A stretch of 64,000 bases of DNA from Candidatus Nanopelagicales bacterium (GCA_018401415.1 JAGYKV010000018.1:149939-213938), one strand, 5' to 3'; positions 1 to 8,887 are shown, numbered from the stretch's first letter. Numbers and translations are program-made. Notes: generated from the letters alone by a model not told the origin.

Positions 1-1065
1 AAGCATCGAGAATTTGCCATGGTGCGTATTGATACGTCAGAAGGAACTTCGGGTGTTGCATATGGTCTCACTCGAGATGGTCCAATCGACAGCATCGTTG
101 AGAGAACAATTTCTCCCCATTACATTGGTCACTCTGCATTGGAACCTTCTGAAAGTTTTTATCGAGCACTTTGGTCGAATCATGCAGTCCATGCTGCAGG
201 TATTGGACACCGAGCATTGTCAATTGTTGATATTGCAGCATGGGATGCGCACGCCCGGTTAACAAATGTTTCCATCACGGAGTTACTGGGAGGTACGACA
301 CAGGCTATGCCGGCAACGGCAATTATTGGGTATCCACCGGACATACCTCCGCAAGCATTAGCCGAGCAAGTCACGGGCCTACTCAGTCAAGGATGGCGAC
401 GCTTCAAGGTACCAATTTCTTCCAATCTTGACTTATCTGTTGAACGACTTCGCGCTGCGAGAGAGGCTGCACCTGACGCGTGGATCGGATTCGATATCAA
501 CATGGTGCTCCGTTCGGCTGGCGCTGTTTTGGAGTTTGAGCAGAGAGTCCGTGACCTAAATCTTGGTTGGATAGAAGACATTCTTCCCCCCGGCGATGCC
601 GTCATGGCGGCCGAAGTAAAGCGGGGTTCGGCAACTCCAATTGCGATTGGAGATGAACAGGGAGGTGCTTACCATCCGCGGGCGCTGTTGGAAGCTGGCG
701 CGGTTGATGTCATTCGAGCTGACGCAACTACCAACGGTGGAGTGACGCGCATGCCTGTGTTCATGTCACTGGCACGCGAATATGAAGTGCCATTAGCTCC
801 TCATATGTTTCCACACGTGCATTCCAGGCTCATGAGCGCTTTTGGGGATACCAGTGCACCTATTGAGTGGGGGATTCCCGGCACGGGAGTTCACCCGATG
901 GACGATGGATTGGAGCAACCAGTTATTCGATCCGATGGATTCATGGAGCCCTTGGACGATGCTCCAGGTTTTGGTCGACTCATCGACCTGGGATGGATAC
1001 GCCAGCAAGAAGTGGATGACCCTGATGGTGCCTTGGTTGATTTACCGGACGAGATGGTTGTATAG
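1..1065 (+). CDS. Enolase-superfamily dehydratase (mandelate racemase/muconate lactonizing type), 5' end cut by window edge
   Basis: The frame is open through base 1, so the N-terminal capping domain is only partly present. Counting from the ATG at 19, residues include the first barrel-strand Lys130 (WRRFKVP), metal ligands in FDIN (Asp159), WIED (Glu186) and GDE (Asp212/Glu213), and a His-rich strand (APHMFPHVH, about 261-268), the usual order of metal and acid-base residues in the superfamily. The first basic motif is RxK rather than KxK. These enzymes abstract a proton alpha to a carboxylate and usually dehydrate or racemise an acid sugar or hydroxy acid. It leads a catabolic operon with E1 dehydrogenase subunits and a CoA-transferase, so it may supply a 2-oxoacid; the substrate cannot be read from sequence. 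Confidence 0.85.
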   Translation, partial: KHREFAMVRIDTSEGTSGVAYGLTRDGPIDSIVERTISPHYIGHSALEPSESFYRALWSNHAVHAAGIGHRALSIVDIAAWDAHARLTNVSITELLGGTTQAMPATAIIGYPPDIPPQALAEQVTGLLSQGWRRFKVPISSNLDLSVERLRAAREAAPDAWIGFDINMVLRSAGAVLEFEQRVRDLNLGWIEDILPPGDAVMAAEVKRGSATPIAIGDEQGGAYHPRALLEAGAVDVIRADATTNGGVTRMPVFMSLAREYEVPLAPHMFPHVHSRLMSAFGDTSAPIEWGIPGTGVHPMDDGLEQPVIRSDGFMEPLDDAPGFGRLIDLGWIRQQEVDDPDGALVDLPDEMVV

Positions 1066-1135
1066 TAAATCGATTGATGAGTCGGGGCATCCGTGATTAA
1101 GTTCGGAATGTTGCGACAAAGAAGGAGATGCTGAA

Positions 1136-2155
1136 GTGCCAAAGTTACGTATGCGAGAAGCCGTCATTAGGGCGTTAGCAGATGAACTCGAGTCTGATCC
1201 CACTGTCATTCTGATGGGCGAAGACATTGCAGAAGCTGGTGGACCGTTTAAGGCTACTGAGGGATTGAAAGAACAATTTGGCGCTCGCCGGGTACGTGAT
1301 ACACCAATTTCAGAGATGGGCTTTTTGGGTGCGGCGGTAGGTGCAGCTGCGACAGGTCTGCGGCCGGTGGTCGAAATGATGTTCATCGAATTCATCGGTG
1401 TAGCTCTTGATCAACTCACAACTGAGGCATGCAAGTTTCGATTCTTATCAAGAGGAAAACTCAATGTGCCTTTGACTGTTCGAGCATCCGCGGGCGCAGG
1501 GCTTGGGTTTGGATGTCAACACTCCCAAATGTTGGATCAATGGTTTCGGGGTACGTCAGGACTCAAACTCGCTGTCCCCTCAGATCCGCAAACTGCCTAT
1601 GGATTACTGCGAGCTGCAATCCGCGATGAAGATCCGGTAATCATCTTAGAAACTAGAAGTCTTTATGGTGATCGAGGCGAAGTCACATTGGGCGAAGCAG
1701 GAATTATTCCACTTGGCAAAGGATCTATCCTCCGAAGTGGGTCCGATGTCACTGTTGTGGCATTAGGACAAATGGTGAAGCACGCAGCGGCGGCCATACA
1801 AGACGGACAGATTGATGCAGAGCTCATTGACTTGCGCACCCTTATCCCGTGGGATCGTGAACTTGTATTGGAATCTGTATCACGCACCCGTCGCTTGGTA
1901 ATTGTCGAGGAGTCTCCGTATTCAGGGGGTTGGGGAACTGAAATTGCAGCTGAAGTCTCCAGGGAGTTATTCGGCCAGCTTCTCTCGCCGGTTCATCGGA
2001 TCACATTGCCCGACACCCCAGTTCCCTATGCCGCTAGTTTGGAATCTCGATACCTCCCCAATGCAGAAGTAATTCGCAGTCAAATAGATGCGTACATGAC
2101 AAGTGGACTTTCTCCCGAACCTTGGTGGAGGTTAGAAGGGTTGGCACGCGCATGA
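1136..2155 (+). CDS. 2-oxoacid dehydrogenase E1 component, beta subunit
   Basis: A 339-residue transketolase-type beta subunit, full length for the AcoB/PdhB/BkdB family. The start is GTG with an AAGGAG ribosome site about 10 bases upstream. The N-terminal pyrimidine-binding domain has LMGEDI and DTPISEMG (Glu activates the thiamine ring), and the C-terminal transketolase domain has IDLRTLIPWD and VIVEES. It overlaps the alpha-subunit gene by four bases (ATGA). With E1 alpha it would decarboxylate a 2-oxoacid (pyruvate, acetoin or branched-chain type) and pass the acyl group to a lipoyl domain; the small lipoyl protein at 3507 is the obvious partner. Confidence 0.92.
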   Translation: MPKLRMREAVIRALADELESDPTVILMGEDIAEAGGPFKATEGLKEQFGARRVRDTPISEMGFLGAAVGAAATGLRPVVEMMFIEFIGVALDQLTTEACKFRFLSRGKLNVPLTVRASAGAGLGFGCQHSQMLDQWFRGTSGLKLAVPSDPQTAYGLLRAAIRDEDPVIILETRSLYGDRGEVTLGEAGIIPLGKGSILRSGSDVTVVALGQMVKHAAAAIQDGQIDAELIDLRTLIPWDRELVLESVSRTRRLVIVEESPYSGGWGTEIAAEVSRELFGQLLSPVHRITLPDTPVPYAASLESRYLPNAEVIRSQIDAYMTSGLSPEPWWRLEGLARA

Positions 2156-3141
2156 CCGATCAAACACAAAAAGATTTTTTGGTCGAGGAGTCACTTCGGC
2201 GCCGCAGTGAGCTCTCAAGTCCTGAAAATCGGCTTGATCGCATGATCGAGATCCGAGCAGTGGAAGGCAAGCTACAGTCGCTCTTTAATGATGGATTTAT
2301 TCGCGGGAGCACACACCTATCGAATGGACAGGAAGCGATTTCAGTAGGAATTGCGGCAACAATCACCACAAGTGACTGGGTCACATGCACCTATCGTGGT
2401 CATGGGACAGCACTAAGCCTTGGCGTGACTCCGACGGCAGTTGTGGGGGAAATCGCAGGTCGCGTGATTGGGTGCGTGGGTGGCTTGGGTGGATCAATGC
2501 ATCTCTGCGGAGTGGAGGTGGGACTCTTACCAACCTTCGCGATCGTAGGTGCGGGTTACCCCGTTGCGGCAGGTGCAGCGCTGACCGCCCAGTACCAAGG
2601 AACGAGCGACATCGCTGTTGCTATCTGCGGTGACGGCGCAACAAATATTGGGGCTTTTTATGAGACTCTGAACCTTGCTTCCATTTGGAAGCTCCCGGTC
2701 ATTTTCGTGGTAGAGAACAATCTCTATGGCGAATACAGTCGAATTCAGTTGACTACCCCAATTGAAGACCTTGCCCAACGAGCTGATTCCTTTGCGATGC
2801 CCGGTGTCATTGTCGATGGTCAGGATCTGGATGCAGTGATGGATGCCATGACTGCCGCTGTGTCCAGAGCCCGTGCAGGAGAGGGTCCAACATTGCTGGA
2901 GATGAAAACGTACCGTTACAGCGGTCATTCAAGAGCTGACCAGGCTAACTACCGTCCAGCAGGGGAACTTGATGAGTGGCTTTTAAGGGACCCAATTAAT
3001 CTCTACGCTCATTCACTCGGGATTTCGGACGCAGAACTCGAGGAAAGGCGTCGGGTAATTAATGCTGAAGTAGACATGGCCACTGAAGTGGCTCTTGCCT
3101 CACCAGAGCCACCGATCGCAGACCTTTTCGAGTTTGTTTAA
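2152..3141 (+). CDS. 2-oxoacid dehydrogenase E1 component, alpha subunit
   Basis: 329 residues from the ATG that overlaps the beta-subunit stop; an upstream GTG at 2122 is less likely because it would intrude into E1 beta. The thiamine diphosphate motif begins GDGATN at about residue 160 and ends with VENN about 28 residues later, as in the family. An HLSNGQEA stretch near residue 53 and YRYSGHSRAD near 260 are typical of AcoA/PdhA. The gene order beta before alpha is reversed relative to most operons. No full E2 acyltransferase or E3 dihydrolipoamide dehydrogenase gene is present in the window. Confidence 0.92.
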   Translation: MTDQTQKDFLVEESLRRRSELSSPENRLDRMIEIRAVEGKLQSLFNDGFIRGSTHLSNGQEAISVGIAATITTSDWVTCTYRGHGTALSLGVTPTAVVGEIAGRVIGCVGGLGGSMHLCGVEVGLLPTFAIVGAGYPVAAGAALTAQYQGTSDIAVAICGDGATNIGAFYETLNLASIWKLPVIFVVENNLYGEYSRIQLTTPIEDLAQRADSFAMPGVIVDGQDLDAVMDAMTAAVSRARAGEGPTLLEMKTYRYSGHSRADQANYRPAGELDEWLLRDPINLYAHSLGISDAELEERRRVINAEVDMATEVALASPEPPIADLFEFV

Positions 3142-3151
3142 GTGGCCCCGG

Positions 3152-3472
3152 ATGGATGAAAACTCAATTGAACTATCGACGCCAGGGGCATCTCTTTATT
3201 TGGTGTCGATTCGCAACAATATCCCTGTTGATTTAGTGAGTGATGTACGTGATCAACTCGTCAAAGCCGAGTTGAAGCGGGCACTTGAACTAGTTTCGGA
3301 CGGAACCATTCAAAGCATTTATCGCATTGCGGCAAGACGTGAAAATGTAGGTATTTGGCGTGCCTCCAGCCCACAACATTTACACGAAGTTTTGACATCC
3401 TTACCCATGTATCCGTATTTGGATATCACGGTGACTCCTCTAGCTGCTCATCCTGCAATGCCGCACAAGTAG
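3152..3472 (+). CDS. Muconolactone delta-isomerase-like small protein
   Basis: About 106 residues from the ATG at 3152; a longer in-frame start inside E1 alpha is unlikely. The sequence fits the muconolactone isomerase fold: an N-terminal strand (YLVSIRNNIP), an amphipathic helix with ELKRALELVSDG, a strand with IYRIAARRENVGIW, and the C-terminal half with EVLTSLPMYPYLDITVTPL. Family members are small ferredoxin-like proteins that act in aromatic degradation or as uncharacterised isomerases. Here it sits between E1 alpha and the lipoyl protein, so it probably acts on an intermediate of the same pathway. The true substrate is unknown. Confidence 0.75.
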   Translation: MDENSIELSTPGASLYLVSIRNNIPVDLVSDVRDQLVKAELKRALELVSDGTIQSIYRIAARRENVGIWRASSPQHLHEVLTSLPMYPYLDITVTPLAAHPAMPHK

Positions 3473-3506
3473 TGAAAAGAATTGTAATTAGTAAAGGAGA
3501 AGAAGT

Positions 3507-3746
3507 GTGCGAAGTGTATTGAAGCTACCCAGAGTGGCTGAGACTTCGACTGAAGTTGTTGTCGCGCAGTGGCTCGTTCAAGTTGGTGATCAGGTAGAAG
3601 TAAATCAGCCGGTCATGCAAGTGGAGACTGACAAGGCAACGGTTGATGTACCGACCCCAATCGCCGGTGTCGTTGTTGAACTTATTGCCTCCGTTGATGG
3701 AGAACTTGAACTCGGCGATCCATTTATGGTCGTGGATGCATCTTGA
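3507..3746 (+). CDS. Stand-alone lipoyl (biotinyl/lipoyl-attachment) domain protein
   Basis: 79 residues, GTG start with AAAGGAGAAG directly upstream. The whole protein is one lipoyl domain, with the modification hairpin ETDKATVDVP carrying the acceptor Lys at about residue 44. In standard complexes this domain is fused to an E3-binding domain and an acyltransferase core; both are missing. It may serve as a mobile acyl carrier for the E1 encoded upstream, with the acyl group then handed to an E2 core encoded elsewhere. A broken E2 is possible, but the reading frame after the stop has no recognisable E3-binding segment. Confidence 0.85.
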   Translation: MRSVLKLPRVAETSTEVVVAQWLVQVGDQVEVNQPVMQVETDKATVDVPTPIAGVVVELIASVDGELELGDPFMVVDAS

Positions 3747-3869
3747 CTGCTGCAGCAGAGCCCCAATACTCAATGTTCGCATTCTTCGGTAGCTGTATTG
3801 ATAACAAGAGCACTTCATGTGAATTTCTTGCGACCGCATCATGCCAAACAAGCGACGCCAATCTCACCA

Positions 3870-5036
3870 ATGGTGATTTCCTTGCAGCCGCTTGAAGGAG
3901 TCAGGGTTCTCGACATGGCTACGGTGGTGGCGGGCCCGGGTGCAGCGCGGCATTTAGCTGATTTCGGCGCCGATGTCATAAAGATTGAGCGACCGGGTGG
4001 TGACTCAACTCGAAATCTGGGATGGCGAACAGATCCAGACGATGACTCGCTTTACTGGAAGATTGTGAATCGAGGCAAGCGATGCGTTTCGCTGGATCTC
4101 AAAGATGGGAACGACAGAGAGTACTTCCTTGACCTTGTACGTGACTCAGATGTTTTGGTAGAGAACATGCGTCCTGGCCGACTAGAAAAACTCGGTCTTG
4201 CTCCAAGTGTTCTCCACGGCATAAACCCGCGACTTGTCATTCTTAGAGTGACGGGATTTGGTCAAGACGGTCCTTACTCCCAGAGACCAGGCTTTGCCAC
4301 TAATGCGGAAGCTCTTTCAGGTTTGGCAGGTTTGCTAGGTGAGCCCGAAGGTGCGCCCCTTCTTCCGCCTATTGCCCTCACCGACGAAGTAACCGCACTT
4401 GTCGGAGCTTTTGCCGTCGTTATGGGACTTCGCAAAGTCCAACTCACGGGTGCGGGGGACGTCATTGATATCAGTCTTCTTGAATCAATGTTGCAACTCA
4501 TGGGTCCTCTTCCTTCCGCTTTTGTTCATCTCGGCTATTTGCAGCCTCGACTTGGATCAGGAATTCCCTATTCGGTTCCGCGTGGTACATATAGATGTCG
4601 CGATGGTGTGTGGATTGCACTTTCCTCTTCAGCAGAAAGTGTGGCTCAAAGAATCTTGACGGTGTGCGGTCTTGAAGGCGATGCACGTTTCGCTAATTTT
4701 CAATCCAGAAGCGAGAATCGAACAGCCCTCGAAGAGGCAGTGACGAAGTGGATTTCTGAGCGTGACTCGGCGGAAGTGGTTGCACAACTCGAATCAGCTG
4801 ATGCTGCGATCTCGTATGTCCACGACATGAAAGCAGTGGTAAATGATCCCCACATACAGTTCAGAGGGTCACTAGTTGACGTAGATGGCATCACGATGCA
4901 AGGTCCAGTAGCCCGATTTTCATCAGGTAATTCAGATATCCGATGGCCAGGTCCATCCCTTCCCGAGCACGGTACTCGTGTCACATGGAATGAAAGAAAA
5001 ATTGATAATGACCCGCAACGTATTGTGAAGGAGTAG
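3870..5036 (+). CDS. Class III (CaiB/BaiF family) CoA-transferase
   Basis: Starts from the ATG at 3870 (MVISLQPLEGVRVLDM), because the family begins at PLEGVRVLD; the frame is open back to 3798. Diagnostic segments include ADFGADVIKIERPGGD, NRGKRCVSLDLK, LVENMRPGRLEKLGL and GFGQDGPYSQRPGF. In formyl-CoA transferase the catalytic Asp lies just after the RPGY/F motif; here the sequence is RPGFATNAEALSG, so Asp is absent, as in one large branch of the family. It would move CoA between carboxylic acids, consistent with a pathway that handles acyl-CoAs from the neighbouring E1 system. Confidence 0.88.
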   Translation: MVISLQPLEGVRVLDMATVVAGPGAARHLADFGADVIKIERPGGDSTRNLGWRTDPDDDSLYWKIVNRGKRCVSLDLKDGNDREYFLDLVRDSDVLVENMRPGRLEKLGLAPSVLHGINPRLVILRVTGFGQDGPYSQRPGFATNAEALSGLAGLLGEPEGAPLLPPIALTDEVTALVGAFAVVMGLRKVQLTGAGDVIDISLLESMLQLMGPLPSAFVHLGYLQPRLGSGIPYSVPRGTYRCRDGVWIALSSSAESVAQRILTVCGLEGDARFANFQSRSENRTALEEAVTKWISERDSAEVVAQLESADAAISYVHDMKAVVNDPHIQFRGSLVDVDGITMQGPVARFSSGNSDIRWPGPSLPEHGTRVTWNERKIDNDPQRIVKE

Positions 5037-5043
5037 TTGAATT

Positions 5044-5547
5044 ATGAAAGCGATCAGGGCTTTTCATCACGTTGGAATTACTGTGCAGTCACTACAGCGT
5101 TCATTAGAGTTTTATCGCGACTTGCTGGGATTTGAAGAAGTCTTTTCTTGGAATCCGCAGGCCCCTTATATCGGTGAATTGGTCGGTTATCCCGAGGTAG
5201 ACCTCAATGTCACTGTATTGAAGCTGCCTGGTTCCGATGGTCGATTGGAGCTCCTCGAGTACGGTGGCGTTAATGCAAGTCCAATTGACCCGAGGAACGC
5301 AAACTCAGGCACATTGCACATTGCATTTTTTGTCGACAACCTTGACGAACTTTACGAGCAGCTGGTGTCGGCGGGGGTTGATTCAGTCTCTCCTCCAGTT
5401 TCTCCCACGATTGGTCCTAATGCGGGAGGTCGTGCCGTGTACATGATCGATCCGGATGGAGTTCGAGTGGAGTTTATTCAATCCGTTCGTTCATTTGATG
5501 AGTTTGCCGAATCCTTGAACTCCGGAGGTAATACGGATTCCCATTAG
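5044..5547 (+). CDS. VOC-superfamily protein (glyoxalase / methylmalonyl-CoA epimerase type)
   Basis: 167 residues, good ribosome site (GAAGGAG) before the ATG. Two beta-alpha-beta-beta-beta modules are visible. Likely metal ligands are His in FHHVGI near residue 8, Glu in LELLEY, His in TLHIAF and Glu in VRVEFIQ. The two-module, four-ligand layout matches metal-dependent VOC enzymes such as glyoxalase I, methylmalonyl-CoA epimerase and extradiol dioxygenases. It is the last gene of the operon, 7 bases after the CoA-transferase. Exact reaction unknown; an epimerase or isomerase of an acyl-CoA fits the context. Confidence 0.8.
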   Translation: MKAIRAFHHVGITVQSLQRSLEFYRDLLGFEEVFSWNPQAPYIGELVGYPEVDLNVTVLKLPGSDGRLELLEYGGVNASPIDPRNANSGTLHIAFFVDNLDELYEQLVSAGVDSVSPPVSPTIGPNAGGRAVYMIDPDGVRVEFIQSVRSFDEFAESLNSGGNTDSH

Positions 5548-5568
5548 AACGGCCAGAAGGTAGCTCGA

Positions 5569-6663
5569 TTATTTGTTTGTGAAAAGTGGTTTCATCCATG
5601 CGGTTGCATCGGCAATACAACTGGTGGGCAAACTGAAGTGGTCATCGTTCGGGTATTCCTTGGTGGAGACATTGCCACCGAGTGTTTGCGCAGCTTTGAC
5701 GTAATCGGTTTGCCACGCCACGGGGACCACTGTTCCGCCATCGAAGGTGTCCATGCACACAAGGATTGGACACACGGGCTTCTTCTGCGCCGCAGACCCC
5801 GCTTCAATTGCGGCTTGCCATGCGGGCATCACGCCAGGCTGGATTTGCAAAATTGCACCCTTGAGTCGAAATAGTCGCGCAATGGTGTCATTGAGGTGAT
5901 GGACGGGTTGGGTATTCCATGCATCTTCGAAGATGCTGACGCCTAATGGGGAAAACACTTGCGAGAGTTGAAGTTGTGGATTCTCGGCTGCGGTACCAAA
6001 CAGGAACATTACCAGATGCGAATCCGGCGGTACATCTGCATTTGTGAGCGTCTGAGAAGCTCCCACTGGATTAGCCATTGCAATCTTCCCCACGCCCGGT
6101 GAGATGGGCACCGTACCAACAAGGGTGAGCTCGCCGTAAATACCTGCATCGAGTTCGGCAGCAGCCGCGGCAGCGCCACCTCCCTGCGACCAACCCATGC
6201 AGCCGAATTGCGTTCCCGCACCAATATCCATGGCGCGGGCAGCGTGAACAATGGTTACGGCGTCAATGGCGTTGGTTCGATTAACCGTGTAATGGTGCCT
6301 TCCGGGAGTGCCCAAACCTTGGTAGTCGGTTGCGCACACGATCCAACCCTCGTCGATTAACGCTTGAAGGCCAGGTACGCCGTAATCGATGGACTGGGTT
6401 GACTCGGCCGAAAAATACACGGTGAGTTCACGCACCGGATCCGGTTGAGCAGATGGGCAGGCTGCGTCACCTAACCCGGTGGTTCCATGCGCCCAGGTCA
6501 CCACCGGCAGGTTGGTTCCCCCACTACTGGGTGCAATAACCAACCCCGTTGACTCGGTGGCTACGCCCAACGAATCCTGCGATGAATACCGAATTCGCCA
6601 GGCACGAGCGCCGCGAATATTGGTTGCTATTTCATGACGTTCATGCACGGTTCCCAGATTCAT
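5569..6663 (-). CDS. Alpha/beta hydrolase, secretory-lipase (LIP) family
   Basis: 364 residues. The nucleophile elbow is GWSQGG, followed by an Ala-rich helix; a later Asp in CMDTFDGGTVVP and the His in NDDHFS complete a Ser-Asp-His triad in the order of the LIP family (PF03583). The N-terminal half has VTWAHGTTG (oxyanion hole) and DYQGLGTPG, both typical of this family. No signal peptide is seen with the ATG used, although family members are often exported, so the protein may act in the cytoplasm or the start may be mis-set. It faces the catabolic operon convergently and probably has its own promoter. Confidence 0.82.
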   Translation of the reverse strand: MNLGTVHERHEIATNIRGARAWRIRYSSQDSLGVATESTGLVIAPSSGGTNLPVVTWAHGTTGLGDAACPSAQPDPVRELTVYFSAESTQSIDYGVPGLQALIDEGWIVCATDYQGLGTPGRHHYTVNRTNAIDAVTIVHAARAMDIGAGTQFGCMGWSQGGGAAAAAAELDAGIYGELTLVGTVPISPGVGKIAMANPVGASQTLTNADVPPDSHLVMFLFGTAAENPQLQLSQVFSPLGVSIFEDAWNTQPVHHLNDTIARLFRLKGAILQIQPGVMPAWQAAIEAGSAAQKKPVCPILVCMDTFDGGTVVPVAWQTDYVKAAQTLGGNVSTKEYPNDDHFSLPTSCIADATAWMKPLFTNK

Positions 6664-6877
6664 GGCTGCATTTTAAGGGATGCTCGCCGCAATCGAAAGG
6701 GGCGGAAAGGGGGGCAAAATTGACATATTTGAGATTACTTGGGGGCGTCTGGCCGAATTCAGTTAATCAAAAATCCTCGTTGTGATCTCTTTCCACCATT
6801 CACTTGGCATATCTATTGCCAAACTCAACTCCACTTCTGCACAATTCAACTATGAAACTCCTGTCTTCCTATAAACG

Positions 6878-7312
6878 TTGGTCAGTGGGTCATTTGTCAA
6901 GGGTGTCCTCAGTGGTGAAGGTGTCCCTGCGGATAGCGGCTTCGAATGGCGGTTCATTGATGCAACGTGGTTCCAGGCCGTTTCCTATATCGCAGTCATG
7001 GCTCTCGAAACACTCACCGGCATCCTTTTACTCATCGCCGGGATTTTGGGACTGCGGGCATCGGGCAGTAGCCAGCGTTGGAATCATGTCCAGAAGTTGA
7101 CCTTCCTTGGCGGATTCCTAGGACTCGGCATCTTCTTCTTTGGATTCATGGTGGTCGGTGGAAACTGGTTCATCATGTATTTGAATTCGCAGTGGAACGG
7201 GCTTGAGCCAGCATTCCAAAATTCGGTAATGACAATCACCATGCTGCTTTTAACAGTCGGCGTCATGATCGGTGGTCACCTGATGAAGGACAATGGCAAC
7301 AGCGATAGTTGA
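6878..7312 (+). pseudogene. DUF2165-type small membrane protein, N-terminus missing
   Basis: The frame begins at a TTG right after an in-frame TAA (6872). What follows matches the middle and end of the DUF2165 family: FVKGVLS, then an EWRFIDATW segment before a transmembrane helix, and two further helices. Family proteins start with one more helix, which is absent here; the ATG at 6852 upstream (MKLLSSYKRW) is in another frame and does not restore it convincingly. I read it as a 5'-truncated or frameshifted gene, though a three-helix variant could still be made. It sits in a stretch of several damaged genes. Confidence 0.5.
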
Positions 7313-7637
7313 TTACTCAATGGTTCAATCTCGCGTCCACGAACCAATCTCTGTGAGTTGGGAAGGGAGCCATGTCCGTTACCCTGCGAACCGACTACCC
7401 CGTGAGGACGCTGAATATGGGGGTGGACGAATACCTTGGCGTTACGACGCGCCCGCAGCTTTGAATGCGGGGATCGTAGATGTGAACTGCGCTGTGCAGG
7501 ATTTACCTACTGTTTCCCGGTAAATGGTTGCCACCCTTGCTGATAAAGATCGCCGAGCACTCGGCACGATCAAATCCACCATCTATAGAGTCGTCGTTAC
7601 TGAACTGCCCAAGTCGATCGCCTACTAGCGTCCACTC
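7313..7637. other. 325-base stretch without a recognised gene
   Basis: No convincing gene. A 30-codon frame at about 7372-7464 has a fair ribosome site (GGGAAGGGA) but no recognisable product, and its codon pattern looks random. Probably debris between two broken membrane-protein genes. Confidence 0.3.
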
Positions 7638-8000
7638 ATGCCGGATACTATTTCGGGATTGCCTCTTCACCCGCTCATCGTCCATGCCGTGGTCGTCTTG
7701 GTTCCGCTGGCTGCGGTGGGTGCGATTCTGATGGCCATCTGACCAAGATTCTCCCGTCGGTTCGGTGTGCTCGTTGTTCTAGTCGCCCTGGGAGCGGCAG
7801 TTGCCTCGTGGTTCGCCCGGGCCACGGGCCTGCAGCTCGACGAAATATTTGAGGCCGGGCAGAAACATATGGATCTCGGCGCGCGACCCTGGTGGCTCAT
7901 AGTCTTTGCAGTGGCGGTCATCGTGATCGCTATCGTGGCCATCTACTTCGTCATTCTGACGGGAGACAGCGGAGCCCAAGCCGTGTGGAGCGATCGCTAA
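7638..8000 (+). pseudogene. DUF2231 membrane protein interrupted by an in-frame TGA
   Basis: The ATG at 7638 opens a frame reading SGLPLHPLIVHAVVVLVPLAA, the classic N-terminus of DUF2231 proteins. It stops at a TGA at 7740-7742, and the same frame resumes at once with PRFSRRFGVLVVLVAL and ends with GDSGAQAVW, the typical C-terminal motif. Family members usually have Trp-Pro-Arg at this point, so a single TGG to TGA change would explain the break. Predicted four-helix inner-membrane protein of unknown role, possibly haem-linked. Either a recent nonsense mutation or a base error. Confidence 0.7.
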
Positions 8001-8040
8001 GGGTGGCATCGAACCGTTGACCTTCCGATTTTCAGGTGGG
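8001..8040 (-). repeat. Degenerate tRNA-Phe 3'-half relic (outlying copy)
   Basis: Read on the minus strand it contains CTGAAAATCGGAAGGT and a T-arm-like GGTTCGAT, matching the repeats at 46-63 kb but lacking the CCTGGCCACCA end. After the anticodon-loop side it shares GGGTTCAATC with the copy at 61432. It abuts the stop of the DUF2231 gene, consistent with an old integration scar. Confidence 0.45.
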
Positions 8041-8058
8041 TTCAATCCAGTAACTGCG

Positions 8059-8376
8059 CTACGCCAACATGACAAGTTGAACACAAGCAACGACGGCAAG
8101 AACAAAAATTCCACCGACAACCATTGAAGGTAGCTGACGCGGAGTGACTGTCGGCGTTCTTTTAGCGAGGTTCGTGAACCTTGTCAGTGATACAGCGACT
8201 ACTAATGCGGCAAAAACGCCAGCAAGAATTGCAAGTGCCGGCCGCTCTGTACCGGTGACTCCACCACGGACAAGTAGAAAACCGGTCACGATCACTGCAA
8301 GGCTCGTGCGAATCCACGACATGCGAGTTCGCAAAATTGCATAGACAGGAAGTTGTAGTTCCGAATTGGTGCTCAT
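8059..8376 (-). CDS. DUF202 family small inner-membrane protein (second of pair)
   Basis: 105 residues. Near the N-terminus it has AILRTRMSWIRTSLAVIVTGF, a divergent form of the DUF202 signature (LANERTFLAWIRTSL in the partner gene), followed by three hydrophobic helices in all. It overlaps the stop of the upstream DUF202 gene by four bases (ATGA), so the two are co-translated and probably form a heteromeric membrane complex. The function of DUF202/YidH proteins is not established. The last codons run into the tRNA-like relic. Confidence 0.8.
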   Translation of the reverse strand: MSTNSELQLPVYAILRTRMSWIRTSLAVIVTGFLLVRGGVTGTERPALAILAGVFAALVVAVSLTRFTNLAKRTPTVTPRQLPSMVVGGIFVLAVVACVQLVMLA

Positions 8377-8723
8377 GCTCCCGTGTTCTCCATGAGTAAG
8401 GCCACTGCGATGGCGATAGCCACGATCAGCACTGCAATACCTAGTAGCGGCATGACTCGTGATTTAGGAATTGGCTTGCCGCTATTCATTGCAAGGTTTG
8501 TTCGTTTCCATTCGATCATGCCGATAATCGCGACCAATGCTCCAAGTGTGATGACCGCGAAAGCAATCACACCTACGGCAATCGCACCCTTTTCCGCGGC
8601 AACGAATTGATCGAGAGCTACCCCGCCCGCAATGAGTCCTAGGCTCGTTCGGATCCAAGCGAGAAATGTCCGCTCGTTTGCGAGCACATCGGGGTATCCG
8701 GCCTGTTGTTGCTCATCGCTCAT
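8373..8723 (-). CDS. DUF202 (YidH-like) inner-membrane protein
   Basis: 116 residues with the full family signature LANERTFLAWIRTSLGLIAGG at about 14-34 and three predicted membrane helices (about 23-45, 50-70 and 88-110). First gene of a two-gene minus-strand operon. YidH-type proteins are small, widely conserved and of unknown role; some act with membrane-stress genes in other bacteria. Nothing in the neighbourhood fixes a function. Confidence 0.88.
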   Translation of the reverse strand: MSDEQQQAGYPDVLANERTFLAWIRTSLGLIAGGVALDQFVAAEKGAIAVGVIAFAVITLGALVAIIGMIEWKRTNLAMNSGKPIPKSRVMPLLGIAVLIVAIAIAVALLMENTGA

Positions 8724-8887
8724 GGAGACGAAGTCTAATGGTGGCCAAGGCAGTTTCCGATAATCGTTGGCACGGCACCCTCCAGAAGTGAATAGAGGAG
8801 CCTAGGCTGCTGTCGCACTTGTCGCTGCCGTCGTGGGGGTGGTGGGATTTGCCCCGGGTTCACAGATGCAGGTGAGTTCGTCGGCCG

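Noticed and set aside
3507..5036. Lipoyl domain fused to CoA-transferase through a read-through stop
   Set aside because: Both are in the same frame with one TGA between, but the linker has no E2-like features and each gene has its own plausible start.
8001..8070. Full-length degenerate tRNA including a TAGCGCAGTT D-arm
   Set aside because: The D-arm-like part is the coding end of the DUF202 gene and the acceptor strands do not pair.
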